A DNA stretch of 8,291 nt from DATLCI01 sp046714215 (GTDB lineage Bacteria; Acidobacteriota; Terriglobia; Terriglobales; Acidobacteriaceae), in NCBI GenBank assembly GCA_046714215.1, contig JBKKBM010000137.1, positions 1-8,291 of the forward strand, given 5' to 3'. Position 1 is the stretch's first letter. The number at the start of each line of letters is the position of its first letter. Shown here piece after piece: positions 1 to 5,976 of this stretch. The notes beneath the pieces were generated by a model. The model had not been told where the DNA came from, searched no databases, and saw only the letters and a list, made by a program, of their open reading frames with translations. Both the position numbers and the translations under genes were made by a program.

Positions 1-452
1 ACGTTGGGCAGATTCACGCCCGGATTTTCTTTCGCAATGGCCGCGTCATTCCAATTCGAGATGCGTCCCAGGAAAATATTAGCGAGCAGCGTACCGCTGA
101 ACTTCAGCTCCGGCCCCTTGTGGTCCTTCAGGTTATAGGCCGGCACCACTGCGCCCAGCACGGTGGGGATGTGATAGATCTTGGTCTTGGAATCAGTAAG
201 TTGCTGGTCGGTCATGGGACCGTCGGTGGCGCCAAAGTCCACTGTGCCCGCGATCACTTGGCGGATGCCGCCACCGGAGCCGATCGATTGATAGTTGATC
301 TGCACGTTGGGGTGCAGCTTGTTGTATTCCGAAAACCACTTGGAATACATCGGATACGGGAAGGTCGCGCCCGCGCCATTCAATTTCGTTTGGGCTGATG
401 CCACGGTCGCCATCAAAGCGACGACCAACATAAAAGTAATACGATGGATCAT
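1..452 (-). CDS. pstS: PstS, phosphate ABC transporter substrate-binding protein (N-terminal 150 residues, cut by left edge)
   Basis: Periplasmic high-affinity phosphate-binding protein that delivers phosphate to the PstCAB membrane transporter. Only the first 150 codons are present; the family is usually about 330-350 residues, so over half lies beyond the edge. The start is the ATG at 452, with a Shine-Dalgarno AGGAGA at 458-463, 5 nt upstream. Residues 1-20 form a signal peptide with a likely cleavage after A20 (ASA|Q). There is no lipobox cysteine, so this is probably a soluble periplasmic protein. Family landmarks follow: GAGATFPYP (26-34), SIGSGGG (56-62), DFGATDGPM (72-80), which carry phosphate-contacting residues in known PstS, and the downstream IFLGRISNWND (126-136). 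It lies 115 nt downstream of phoU and has its own four-repeat PHO box, so it is probably transcribed separately under phosphate starvation. pstC, pstA and pstB presumably follow beyond the left edge. Identity is secure. Confidence 0.95.
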   Translation of the reverse strand, partial: MIHRITFMLVVALMATVASAQTKLNGAGATFPYPMYSKWFSEYNKLHPNVQINYQSIGSGGGIRQVIAGTVDFGATDGPMTDQQLTDSKTKIYHIPTVLGAVVPAYNLKDHKGPELKFSGTLLANIFLGRISNWNDAAIAKENPGVNLPN

Positions 453-457
453 GGTCT

Positions 458-463
458 TCTCCT
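458..463 (-). promoter_or_regulatory. Ribosome binding site of pstS
   Basis: The minus strand reads AGGAGA, 5 nt before the ATG at 452. It is one of the few strong Shine-Dalgarno sites in the window and fixes the pstS start. Confidence 0.8.
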
Positions 464-481
464 GGTCAACGTACTAGTTCC

Positions 482-535
482 TTTTTATGTTCATTCTGTT
501 AAGGGAATGTGAATGTTGGATGAAGACTTGGTTAA
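482..535 (-). promoter_or_regulatory. Pho-regulated promoter of pstS: four 11-bp direct repeats plus -10
   Basis: On the minus strand, four hexamers start exactly 11 bp apart: TTAACC (535-530), TTCATC (524-519), TTCACA (513-508) and TTAACA (502-497). The 5-nt spacers are unrelated to one another. Nine bp after the last repeat comes TAAAAA (487-482), a possible -10, then a leader of about 20 nt with the Shine-Dalgarno site. The arrangement matches Pho-type promoters, where the response regulator binds direct repeats that replace the -35 element. The hexamers resemble the TT(A/T/C)ACA repeat of Bacillus PhoP and the GTTCACC unit of Streptomyces PhoP. Binding by the PhoB encoded at 3519-4217 is inferred. 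Confidence 0.75.
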
Positions 536-567
536 AACCTCCAGGTCGGCTTAAACCCCTCACCCCA

Positions 568-1287
568 TCAGTCGAGATGCTTCTCTTTGAGCCACTCGAT
601 GAAAAGCTGCTCGTAGGACTTGTCGAGTTCGCGCATGAGGTGGCGCACCGTGCGCCCGCTGACGTAGTGGCAGACTTCCTCGGCGAGGTTCTTGGCGTGG
701 TCGCCGGCCCGCTCCAGCGCGTGGGCCATGAAGAGCACCTGGACGCTCTCCTGGCTGGTGAGGGGGTCGCGCATCTCAATGTGGCGGATGAAGATAAGGT
801 TGCGCATGCGGTCGATCTCGCTGTCCGCCTTCAGTACCGCGATCGCCAGATTCAGGTCCCTGCTTAGAAAAGCTAGCTTCGCTTTCACCAGCATCGTCTC
901 CAGCACCGTCAGCATCTGCAGCAATTCCTGGGTATCTTGCGAACTGATGCGACGGCCCACGGCTTTGCTGCGGCTGCTGAAACCTGAGACCAGGTCGCCG
1001 ATGCGCTCCAGGTCGATCACAAATTTGAGGCAGGTGAGTAACTCGCGCGCTTCGCTCACTGTGGTCTCGGTGATAGCGAACACCACCGCCTCGTCCATCT
1101 CGCGGTCGATGCGGTCCAGTTCCTCCTCCCCGCGATTTACCTCGTTGTAAAGCTCTTCTTCATTGCGAACCAGTCCCGCCCCAGCCTGGCGGACGGTCCG
1201 GGCAGCAGCATCGCAGGCGCGTAGTGCCAGGTCCACGATGCGGGATGACTGCGGTTCTTCCGAGAGAGGTACAGCATGTGCGCTCAT
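568..1287 (-). CDS. phoU: PhoU, phosphate signalling / Pst transport regulator
   Basis: Cytoplasmic peripheral protein of the PhoU family, which links the Pst transporter to the PhoR kinase and keeps the Pho response off when phosphate is plentiful. The 239-residue product fits the family size and is all helical, with two PhoU repeats. Each repeat carries the metal-binding signature E-R-x-G-D: LERIGD at 93-98 and LERAGDHAKNLAEE at 191-204. The first 20 or so residues are a non-conserved extension. The ATG at 1287 has no Shine-Dalgarno site but lies 6 nt after a putative -10 hexamer, so the mRNA may be leaderless. It is divergent from the arsC-like gene and is followed, 115 nt on, by pstS. Placing phoU before pstS is unlike the enteric pst-phoU order. 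A four-repeat PHO box lies directly upstream. Confidence 0.93.
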   Translation of the reverse strand: MSAHAVPLSEEPQSSRIVDLALRACDAAARTVRQAGAGLVRNEEELYNEVNRGEEELDRIDREMDEAVVFAITETTVSEARELLTCLKFVIDLERIGDLVSGFSSRSKAVGRRISSQDTQELLQMLTVLETMLVKAKLAFLSRDLNLAIAVLKADSEIDRMRNLIFIRHIEMRDPLTSQESVQVLFMAHALERAGDHAKNLAEEVCHYVSGRTVRHLMRELDKSYEQLFIEWLKEKHLD

Positions 1288-1293
1288 GCTCTG

Positions 1294-1347
1294 GTTCTAC
1301 CGGGCGCTTGTGAAGCGCACTTTAAGGAAGTGTGAAAATAGCGTGAA
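1294..1347 (-). promoter_or_regulatory. Pho-regulated promoter of phoU: four 11-bp direct repeats plus -10
   Basis: On the minus strand, hexamers TTCACG (1347-1342), TTCACA (1336-1331), TTAAAG (1325-1320) and TTCACA (1314-1309) start exactly 11 bp apart. The spacers are dissimilar. Nine bp later comes TAGAAC (1299-1294), a 4/6 match to a -10, which ends 6 nt before the phoU ATG. Copy number and 9-bp spacing are the same as in the pstS promoter. The repeats point toward phoU, but the array lies in the shared intergenic region and its near edge is 40 nt from the arsC-like start, so it could also affect that gene. Confidence 0.75.
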
Positions 1348-1386
1348 AGCGGATGCCGACGAGCTTTCCGGTATTACACTGAGCGT

Positions 1387-1785
1387 ATGGACCGCACCGT
1401 GATCTTTGCTTGTGTGCACAACGCGGGACGGTCGCAAATGGCGGCTGCCTTCTTCAATCAGCACGCGCCGCGCGGGTGGAAGGCCGTCTCCGCCGGCACG
1501 CAACCGGCCGACCAGGTACATCCTGTGGTCGCGGATGCGATGCGCGAGATCGGCATCGACCTCGCCGGGGCCCAGCCGCAAAAACTGACCGACGATCTCG
1601 CCGCCCAGGCGAGTCTACTGGTCACTATGGGCTGCGGCGAGAGTTGTCCGTACGTTCCTGGTCTACGCATGGATGACTGGAAGCTGGATGATCCGAAAGG
1701 CCAACCCATGGAGCGGGTGCGCGAGATCCGCGACGATATCCAGCGCCGCATCGCTGCTCTACAAACGGAATTGGCTAAGCTGTGA
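1387..1785 (+). CDS. arsC: Arsenate reductase, thioredoxin-coupled low-molecular-weight phosphatase fold
   Basis: A 132-residue cytoplasmic enzyme of the LMW protein-tyrosine phosphatase superfamily, probably reducing arsenate to arsenite. The phosphate-binding loop is C9-VHNAG-R15 followed by Ser (CX5RS). Two further cysteines, C83 and C87 (MGCGESCP), fit the disulfide relay of the thioredoxin-linked class, and D102-P103 (DDPKG) is the usual Asp-Pro general acid. True LMW tyrosine phosphatases lack the second and third cysteines, which favours ArsC. It is the only plus-strand gene here, divergent from phoU, and its stop overlaps the phoR stop region by 11 nt. No Shine-Dalgarno site precedes the ATG at 1387; a weak -10-like TATTAC lies at 1372-1377. 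No arsR or arsenite efflux gene is in the window. Context suggests protection from arsenate entering through Pst. Confidence 0.85.
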   Translation: MDRTVIFACVHNAGRSQMAAAFFNQHAPRGWKAVSAGTQPADQVHPVVADAMREIGIDLAGAQPQKLTDDLAAQASLLVTMGCGESCPYVPGLRMDDWKLDDPKGQPMERVREIRDDIQRRIAALQTELAKL

Positions 1786-3529
1786 TTTTTGCGGGCTGGG
1801 AAACGGGTAAGGTGAAATAAAACGTGGAGCCGCGGTTCACCGCGCTCTCCACCGTGACCTTGCCGCCATGATTCAGCACGATGTGCTTCACGATGGCCAA
1901 GCCTAGACCCGTGCCGCCCGACTCGCGCGAACGGGAGACGTCCACGCGATAGAAGCGCTCGAAGAGGCGGGGCTGGTGTTCCATCGCGATGCCGGGCCCG
2001 GTGTCCCGCACGAAGAAGCGCACTTCGCCCTCCATCCCATCCGCGCCCATCTCTTCGGCACCCATCTCTTCGGCACCCAGGGATATCTCCGCGCCCTCCT
2101 GCGAATACTTCACTGCGTTCTCTACCAGGTTGGTGAATACCTGATGCACGGCGCTGCGGTCGGCCTCCACCGGGCGCGCGGTCGTAGCCGTCACCCGCAG
2201 CTTCATGCCCCGACGCGCCGCCATCTCGCGCAGCTGGTCTTCGGCCTCACCCAGCAGTTCCGCCGCCGACACCGCCTGGATATTCAACTTGTGCTCTCCG
2301 GATTCCACCCGGGCCAGCGTCAACAGGTCCTCGGTGAGCCGCGACATGCGTATCGCGTTCTTCTGGATAACATCGAGGAAATGGTTGTCGCGACCGCCGT
2401 CCTGGTCCTGCAGCGTCTCTACGTAACCTTGAATGGAGGTCAGCGGCGTGCGCAGCTCGTGTGACACATTGGCGATGAAATCGCGCCGCGTCTTTTCCAC
2501 GCGCTCTACTTCGCTCACGTCCTGCAGCACCACCACCGCGCCGCCTCCGGGCATGGGCGCGGCGCTTACCTGGAAGCTCTTGCCCGGCAGCAGGGCCGCG
2601 CTCTTGGCGCTTGTAGCCTGGTGGGTGCGTAGCGCCTGGTCCACCGCCTCCAGTACTTGCGGGTCGCGCACGCTCTCCACCAGGGGCAAGCTGATGCGCG
2701 GGGGCACCGCGAACACTTCTTCGAAGCGCGAGTTCGCCCATTGCAGCCGCATCTCCGGCGTTACGGCCAGCACCACGTCCGGAATGCTCTCGAGCAATGT
2801 CTGTAGTTGGCTGCGGCTGACTTCGATGGCCCGGAAGCTCTCTTCCAGTTTGCGCGCCGTCGTGTCCAAGGCGGCGGAGACCTGGGCGATCTCATCAAAA
2901 CTTGACTCTTCCAAACGCGCGGAAAGGTCACCCGCCGCGATGCGTCCGGCGAAATGTACGATCCGCTTCAGTCTGCGGGCCACGCTGGCGGCAAACATCA
3001 AGGCCAGCAGCAGCGACGCCAACGATGCCCCCACGGTCGCCCATAACAACTGTTGCCGGACCACCGCCAAGTCCTGCTGGATGGACGAAAGCGGGTAGGC
3101 CAAGCGTACCGCGCCGGCCCGGATAGGCACGGCCACGTAAAGAAAGTCCGTGCTCACGGTGCGGCTCGACCGAACCGAGCTTCCCGTTTGCCCGTGCAAC
3201 GCCGCCTGAAACTCCGGATGGCTCGCGTGATTCTCCATGGTTTCAGCTTGCGCTTCGGTGTCGGCCAGCACTCGCCCAGTCGCGTCGATCACGGTCACGC
3301 GGGCGTTGACCGCCTTCCCTTCTTGCATCACCAGGGCCGCCAACTCCGCACTACGGTCGTTCTCCACCCGCAACGCCACTAACTGCGTCTGCCGCGTGAG
3401 CGACTGCTGGATGGCTTCCCGCTGCGACCGCTCCCAGGCCCGCCGCACGCTCAGGTCGAGGATGCCTGCCGTCACTGCGATCACCAGCAGGAACGCGCCC
3501 ATCAGCTTCAGGAAGACCCTACTTCTCAC
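1775..3529 (-). CDS. phoR: PhoR, phosphate-sensing membrane histidine kinase
   Basis: Inner-membrane sensor kinase that phosphorylates PhoB. I place the start at GTG 3529, giving 584 residues: GAGG (3536-3539) lies 6 nt upstream, and the start falls just before the first membrane helix. The open frame extends 53 codons further, but that part lies inside phoB. Order: TM1 at about 8-25, extracytoplasmic sensor at about 30-155, TM2 at about 161-182, HAMP at about 183-235, PAS at about 240-340, HisKA with phospho-acceptor H357 (NVSHELRTPL), N-box around N471, G1 DTGPG (509-513) and G2 GGTGLGL (538-544). All catalytic motifs are intact. The loop before G1 has a duplicated GAEEM (485-494) followed by GADGM. 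The gene overlaps phoB by 11 nt, indicating translational coupling, and its end overlaps the convergent arsC-like gene. Confidence 0.93.
   Translation of the reverse strand: MRSRVFLKLMGAFLLVIAVTAGILDLSVRRAWERSQREAIQQSLTRQTQLVALRVENDRSAELAALVMQEGKAVNARVTVIDATGRVLADTEAQAETMENHASHPEFQAALHGQTGSSVRSSRTVSTDFLYVAVPIRAGAVRLAYPLSSIQQDLAVVRQQLLWATVGASLASLLLALMFAASVARRLKRIVHFAGRIAAGDLSARLEESSFDEIAQVSAALDTTARKLEESFRAIEVSRSQLQTLLESIPDVVLAVTPEMRLQWANSRFEEVFAVPPRISLPLVESVRDPQVLEAVDQALRTHQATSAKSAALLPGKSFQVSAAPMPGGGAVVVLQDVSEVERVEKTRRDFIANVSHELRTPLTSIQGYVETLQDQDGGRDNHFLDVIQKNAIRMSRLTEDLLTLARVESGEHKLNIQAVSAAELLGEAEDQLREMAARRGMKLRVTATTARPVEADRSAVHQVFTNLVENAVKYSQEGAEISLGAEEMGAEEMGADGMEGEVRFFVRDTGPGIAMEHQPRLFERFYRVDVSRSRESGGTGLGLAIVKHIVLNHGGKVTVESAVNRGSTFYFTLPVSQPAKITA
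2033..2077 (-). repeat. In-frame 15-bp tandem duplication inside phoR
   Basis: Positions 2046-2060 and 2061-2075 are identical 15-bp units, read in phoR as Gly-Ala-Glu-Glu-Met twice. A third degenerate unit (Gly-Ala-Asp-Gly-Met, about 2033-2047) follows. The repeat lies in the ATPase domain between the N-box and the G1 motif, where PhoR proteins normally have a short beta-hairpin turn. Confidence 0.85.
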
Positions 3530-4217
3530 CCGGCACCTCGAAGCGATAACCAGCCCCGCGCACGGTACGCAGGTAACGCGGCTCTTCCGGGTCCTGCTCG
3601 ATCTTCTCCCGTAGTTTACGGACGTACACGTCCACCGAGCGGGGTGTGACGAATGCGGTATCACGCCAGACAGCGTCGAGGAGTTCATCGCGGGTGAAGA
3701 CGCGTCCCGGATGCCGGGCCAGATAGTGCAGAAGGCGAAATTCGGTGGCCGTTGTCGCCTGCACCTGGCCGCGGACGGTCAGGCGCATGGCGGCGCCGTC
3801 GATTTCCAGGTCGCCCGCATTCACGGTCGAACTGGGCAGCGGACGCTCGAAGCGCCGCAGCACCGCCTTCACCCGCGCCACCATCTCCCGCGGACTGAAC
3901 GGCTTGGTGATGTAATCGTCGGCGCCCAACTCCAGCCCGCGCACCCGGTCGGCCTCAGAGACTTTGGCCGTGAGAAAAATCACCGGCACCGCGGCCAGCG
4001 ACCCATGCTCGCGGATATTGCGGCAGAGTTCCAGCCCGCCGCCGCCCGGCACCATGATGTCCAGCAGGAACAACGCAGGACGCGCGCGTTCGGCGCTGGC
4101 CAGCACCGTGTTCGTGGTGGCGAAGAGACGCGCGCTGTAGCCGACGTCTTCCAGATGGTGCTGGACCAGGTGGGCGATGTCCGCGTCGTCTTCCACCACA
4201 AATATTAGGGGCTTCAC
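3519..4217 (-). CDS. phoB: PhoB, OmpR-family response regulator
   Basis: Cytoplasmic DNA-binding response regulator (232 residues) that activates phosphate-starvation genes when phosphorylated by PhoR. The receiver domain (about 1-120) has the acidic pocket E9-D10-D11, phospho-acceptor D53 (LLDIMVPG), switch T83 (FLTAK) and K105 (ITKPFSP). A winged-helix domain (about 130-230) ends in the typical RTVRGAGYRFE. Start is GTG at 4217; no ATG is available in frame. The start has no separated Shine-Dalgarno site and lies 6 nt after a good -10 hexamer, suggesting a leaderless message. A two-repeat PHO box upstream implies autoregulation. The 3' end overlaps phoR by 11 nt. The OmpR-family assignment is certain. 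PhoB rather than another member follows from the partner kinase and the phoU-pstS context. Confidence 0.92.
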   Translation of the reverse strand: MKPLIFVVEDDADIAHLVQHHLEDVGYSARLFATTNTVLASAERARPALFLLDIMVPGGGGLELCRNIREHGSLAAVPVIFLTAKVSEADRVRGLELGADDYITKPFSPREMVARVKAVLRRFERPLPSSTVNAGDLEIDGAAMRLTVRGQVQATTATEFRLLHYLARHPGRVFTRDELLDAVWRDTAFVTPRSVDVYVRKLREKIEQDPEEPRYLRTVRGAGYRFEVPGEK

Positions 4218-4223
4218 GCCCCC

Positions 4224-4256
4224 ATTGTAAACGGCGGATTGTTAAAGGACGGTCAA
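4224..4256 (-). promoter_or_regulatory. Putative autoregulatory Pho promoter of phoB: two 11-bp repeats plus -10
   Basis: The minus strand has TTGACC (4256-4251) and TTAACA (4245-4240), starting 11 bp apart, then 10 bp, then TACAAT (4229-4224), a 5/6 match to the -10 consensus. The GTG start of phoB follows 6 nt later. With only two repeats it is weaker evidence than the phoU and pstS arrays, but it has the same layout. Confidence 0.6.
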
Positions 4257-4280
4257 TGCGTGGTTTTTCCGGTGGAGCCC

Positions 4281-4315
4281 CGAAACAGAAAGGCCGCCCC
4301 GGTTAGGGCGGCCTT
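4281..4315 (-). terminator. Intrinsic terminator of the PEP-CTERM gene
   Basis: A perfect 10-bp GC-rich stem (4290-4299 with 4306-4315, 6-nt loop) lies 20 nt after the stop codon of the PEP-CTERM gene. On the minus strand it is followed by a T-rich TTCTGTTTC tract. It also insulates the phoB promoter from read-through. Confidence 0.85.
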
Positions 4316-4335
4316 CTGAATACGTCAGCCTGAGA

Positions 4336-4911
4336 TCAGGCCTTCGCGAAACGCTTGCGCAGGGTACCTACCGCGCCTACCAAGCCCGAACCCAGCAGGA
4401 TCATGCTGGCCGGCTCCGGCACGTCGCCGACCGACTTGAAGTTCGAGATGGTGAGATGCCCCGCTCCGAATCCCCCATCCAATGAGTACACGCCAAAACC
4501 AAAGACGTCACCAGCATTGACGTGGAAGCTGATGGTGCCATTTCCGGTCCCGTTGCTGCTGAAGCTGTCGCAGCAAAGGATGTTCTGGCCATTCACCGTG
4601 ATGTAGAAAGGAAAGTCCCAACCACCACCCCAGTCATTGGTGGTGTAACTCCAGTCGAAGGTGATGGTTCCGGAGTACGCGGCCGTGGCGAGGAAAGTGG
4701 TGTTGATCCCGGAACCGCCACTGTCATTGCCGTGAATCGTGATGCTTCCGGGCGCGCCGCTGGTATCCACACTGCCGCCTCCGCCATTCGTGTTGAGCGT
4801 AAAGCTGCCGGGGGCATAGTTACCGGTAAAACCGACATCATCGGCTAGGGCGGTACCGCTCGCCATAACCAGAAGGGCGACTGCGAGAAGTAGCTTGGAG
4901 TAGCGGATCAT
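4336..4911 (-). CDS. PEP-CTERM sorting-domain secreted protein
   Basis: A 191-residue exported protein expected to be processed at the C-terminus by an exosortase. I start it at ATG 4911, which has GAGGAAGGA (4921-4929) 9 nt upstream; an open frame 27 codons longer lacks a site and would bury the signal peptide. Residues 1-23 are a signal peptide (cleavage after ALA). The body (24-160) is rich in Gly, Ser, Thr and Asn, looks like a beta-sandwich surface domain, and contains an unusual Cys-Cys pair (113-114). The C-terminus is canonical: VPEP (164-167), a hydrophobic helix (about 168-184) and a basic RKR tail. No exosortase or glycosyltransferase gene lies nearby, as is usual for scattered PEP-CTERM substrates. 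Function beyond surface or extracellular-matrix location is unknown. The gene is monocistronic, with its own terminator. Confidence 0.9.
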   Translation of the reverse strand: MIRYSKLLLAVALLVMASGTALADDVGFTGNYAPGSFTLNTNGGGGSVDTSGAPGSITIHGNDSGGSGINTTFLATAAYSGTITFDWSYTTNDWGGGWDFPFYITVNGQNILCCDSFSSNGTGNGTISFHVNAGDVFGFGVYSLDGGFGAGHLTISNFKSVGDVPEPASMILLGSGLVGAVGTLRKRFAKA

Positions 4912-5121
4912 TCTGGTGGTTCCTTCCTCAGAATAGGGTCGGCCTTGCGTACACCAGACTAGTGCAAATGGACTACCAAATGGTAACAGCAATTGAATGA
5001 GCTACTTACGGGTACATGAAAGCCATAAATATGCAAACTCTTACACATAAGTGAACTTATATCGGAACACGATTTTTTCCTTTTGTGGGAATATTCTAGG
5101 GAAGAGCGTGGCGTGGCCTGG
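4912..5121. other. AT-rich intergenic region upstream of the PEP-CTERM gene
   Basis: These 210 nt separate the end of suhB from the PEP-CTERM start and are clearly richer in A and T than the flanking genes, especially 5020-5100. They hold the PEP-CTERM Shine-Dalgarno site and an interrupted palindrome TACCAAATGGTA (4974-4985) that could be an operator. I could not settle on a convincing -35/-10 pair. No hairpin with a T tract follows suhB on the minus strand. No small reading frame here looks coding. Confidence 0.5.
4921..4929 (-). promoter_or_regulatory. Ribosome binding site of the PEP-CTERM gene
   Basis: The minus strand reads GAGGAAGGA, 9 nt before the ATG at 4911. This decides the start over the longer open frame and places the signal peptide at the N-terminus. 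Confidence 0.75.
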
Positions 5122-5976
5122 TCAGAACTGCCGCGTCTTGGCGTAGTCGGTCGCGCTGGGCAGCCCGTCTACTTCCTTGCCTTCGAGCACGGTTTGCATC
5201 TCCCGCAGCAGCGCGGGATGGATGGACGGATTGGCCGCCAGCACCTCACGGCTGGCGATGGCAAACGGACCGTTCCCGAAGTCGGTCACGATGCCGCCGG
5301 CTTCCTGCACCAGCAGCACTCCGGCGGCGGTGTCCCAGGGATTCAGATTGAACTCCCAATAACCGTCAAAGCGTCCGCAAGCGGTATAGGCGAGGTCGAG
5401 GGCGGCCGAGCCGGCGCGCCGTACGCCATGCGTCCGCATGGTGATGTGGTGATAGAAGTGGATATTAGGATTCTTGTGGCGCTTCTGGCTGGGAAATCCT
5501 GTGGCCACGATGCTCTCGCCCAACTGCGAAGTCTTCGACACATGGATCCTGCGGCCATTCAACTCTGCGCCGCTGTCCTTGGCCGCTGCGAACATCTCCT
5601 GCCGTGTGGGGTCATAGACCACACCGGCAATGCGCTCGCCGCCACCATCCCCAACGTGCTCCAGCGCGATGGACACGCAGAACACGGGATAGCCATGCGC
5701 GAAGTTGGTGGTGCCGTCCAGGGGATCGATGTACCAGCGATAGTCGCTGCCCGTCTTAGTGTTGGTGCCTTCTTCGCCGGTGATGTCGTGGTCCGGCCAA
5801 CGCTGGCGGATGGCGCTCACGATCAGCGCTTCGGCTTCACGGTCCGCGATGGTGACAATGTCGACTTCGCCCTTGTACTCAATGGCTACCTTGCCGAAAT
5901 GCGACATCAGCAGGTCGCCCGCCTGTTTGGCGATGACGCGGATCTCAGGCAGGAACGTGGAAGGGGCGGTGCTCAC
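5122..5976 (-). CDS. suhB: Inositol-1-monophosphatase family protein (SuhB-like)
   Basis: Mg-dependent phosphatase of the inositol monophosphatase superfamily, cytoplasmic, hydrolysing myo-inositol-1-phosphate or a related sugar phosphate. The start is GTG at 5976, sharing the sequence GTGA with the hfq stop. The open frame runs 40 codons further upstream, but that part is antiparallel-free coding overlap with hfq and is Arg/Pro-rich noise. The resulting 284 residues fit the family (about 260-280). Metal-binding motifs are intact: GEEG (67-70), DPLDGTTNF (84-92) and WDTAAG (214-219). The substrate cannot be read from sequence: the family also includes histidinol-phosphate, PAP and fructose-1,6-bisphosphate phosphatases. 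The SuhB symbol is the best generic match. Last gene of the putative operon, translationally coupled to hfq; no terminator was seen after it. Confidence 0.88.
   Translation of the reverse strand: MSTAPSTFLPEIRVIAKQAGDLLMSHFGKVAIEYKGEVDIVTIADREAEALIVSAIRQRWPDHDITGEEGTNTKTGSDYRWYIDPLDGTTNFAHGYPVFCVSIALEHVGDGGGERIAGVVYDPTRQEMFAAAKDSGAELNGRRIHVSKTSQLGESIVATGFPSQKRHKNPNIHFYHHITMRTHGVRRAGSAALDLAYTACGRFDGYWEFNLNPWDTAAGVLLVQEAGGIVTDFGNGPFAIASREVLAANPSIHPALLREMQTVLEGKEVDGLPSATDYAKTRQF

Noticed and set aside
541..567. Possible terminator between phoU and pstS
   Set aside because: The only inverted repeat is GGTT-based with a mismatch and no stable stem; the last PHO repeat explains part of it better.
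1349..1377. A sigma-70 promoter for the arsC-like gene
   Set aside because: TATTAC at 1372-1377 could be a -10, but no acceptable -35 is found at 16-18 bp, so it is not listed as a feature.
1976..3614. Several plus-strand open frames opposite phoR (for example 1976-2464 and 2433-3098)
   Set aside because: They overlap one another and lie antisense to well-conserved kinase domains; they are typical shadow frames in GC-rich DNA.
3530..3688. A 53-codon N-terminal extension of phoR
   Set aside because: It lies inside the conserved winged-helix coding region of phoB, reads as Arg/Ser/Cys-rich noise, and the GTG at 3529 has both a Shine-Dalgarno site and the correct position before TM1.
4328..4341. 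Short palindrome GCCTGA-GA-TCAGGC at the PEP-CTERM stop codon
   Set aside because: It overlaps the coding end, is short, and the real terminator is the larger hairpin at 4290-4315; possibly chance.
4912..4992. A 27-codon N-terminal extension of the PEP-CTERM protein
   Set aside because: It crosses the Shine-Dalgarno site of the ATG at 4911 and would place the signal peptide internally.
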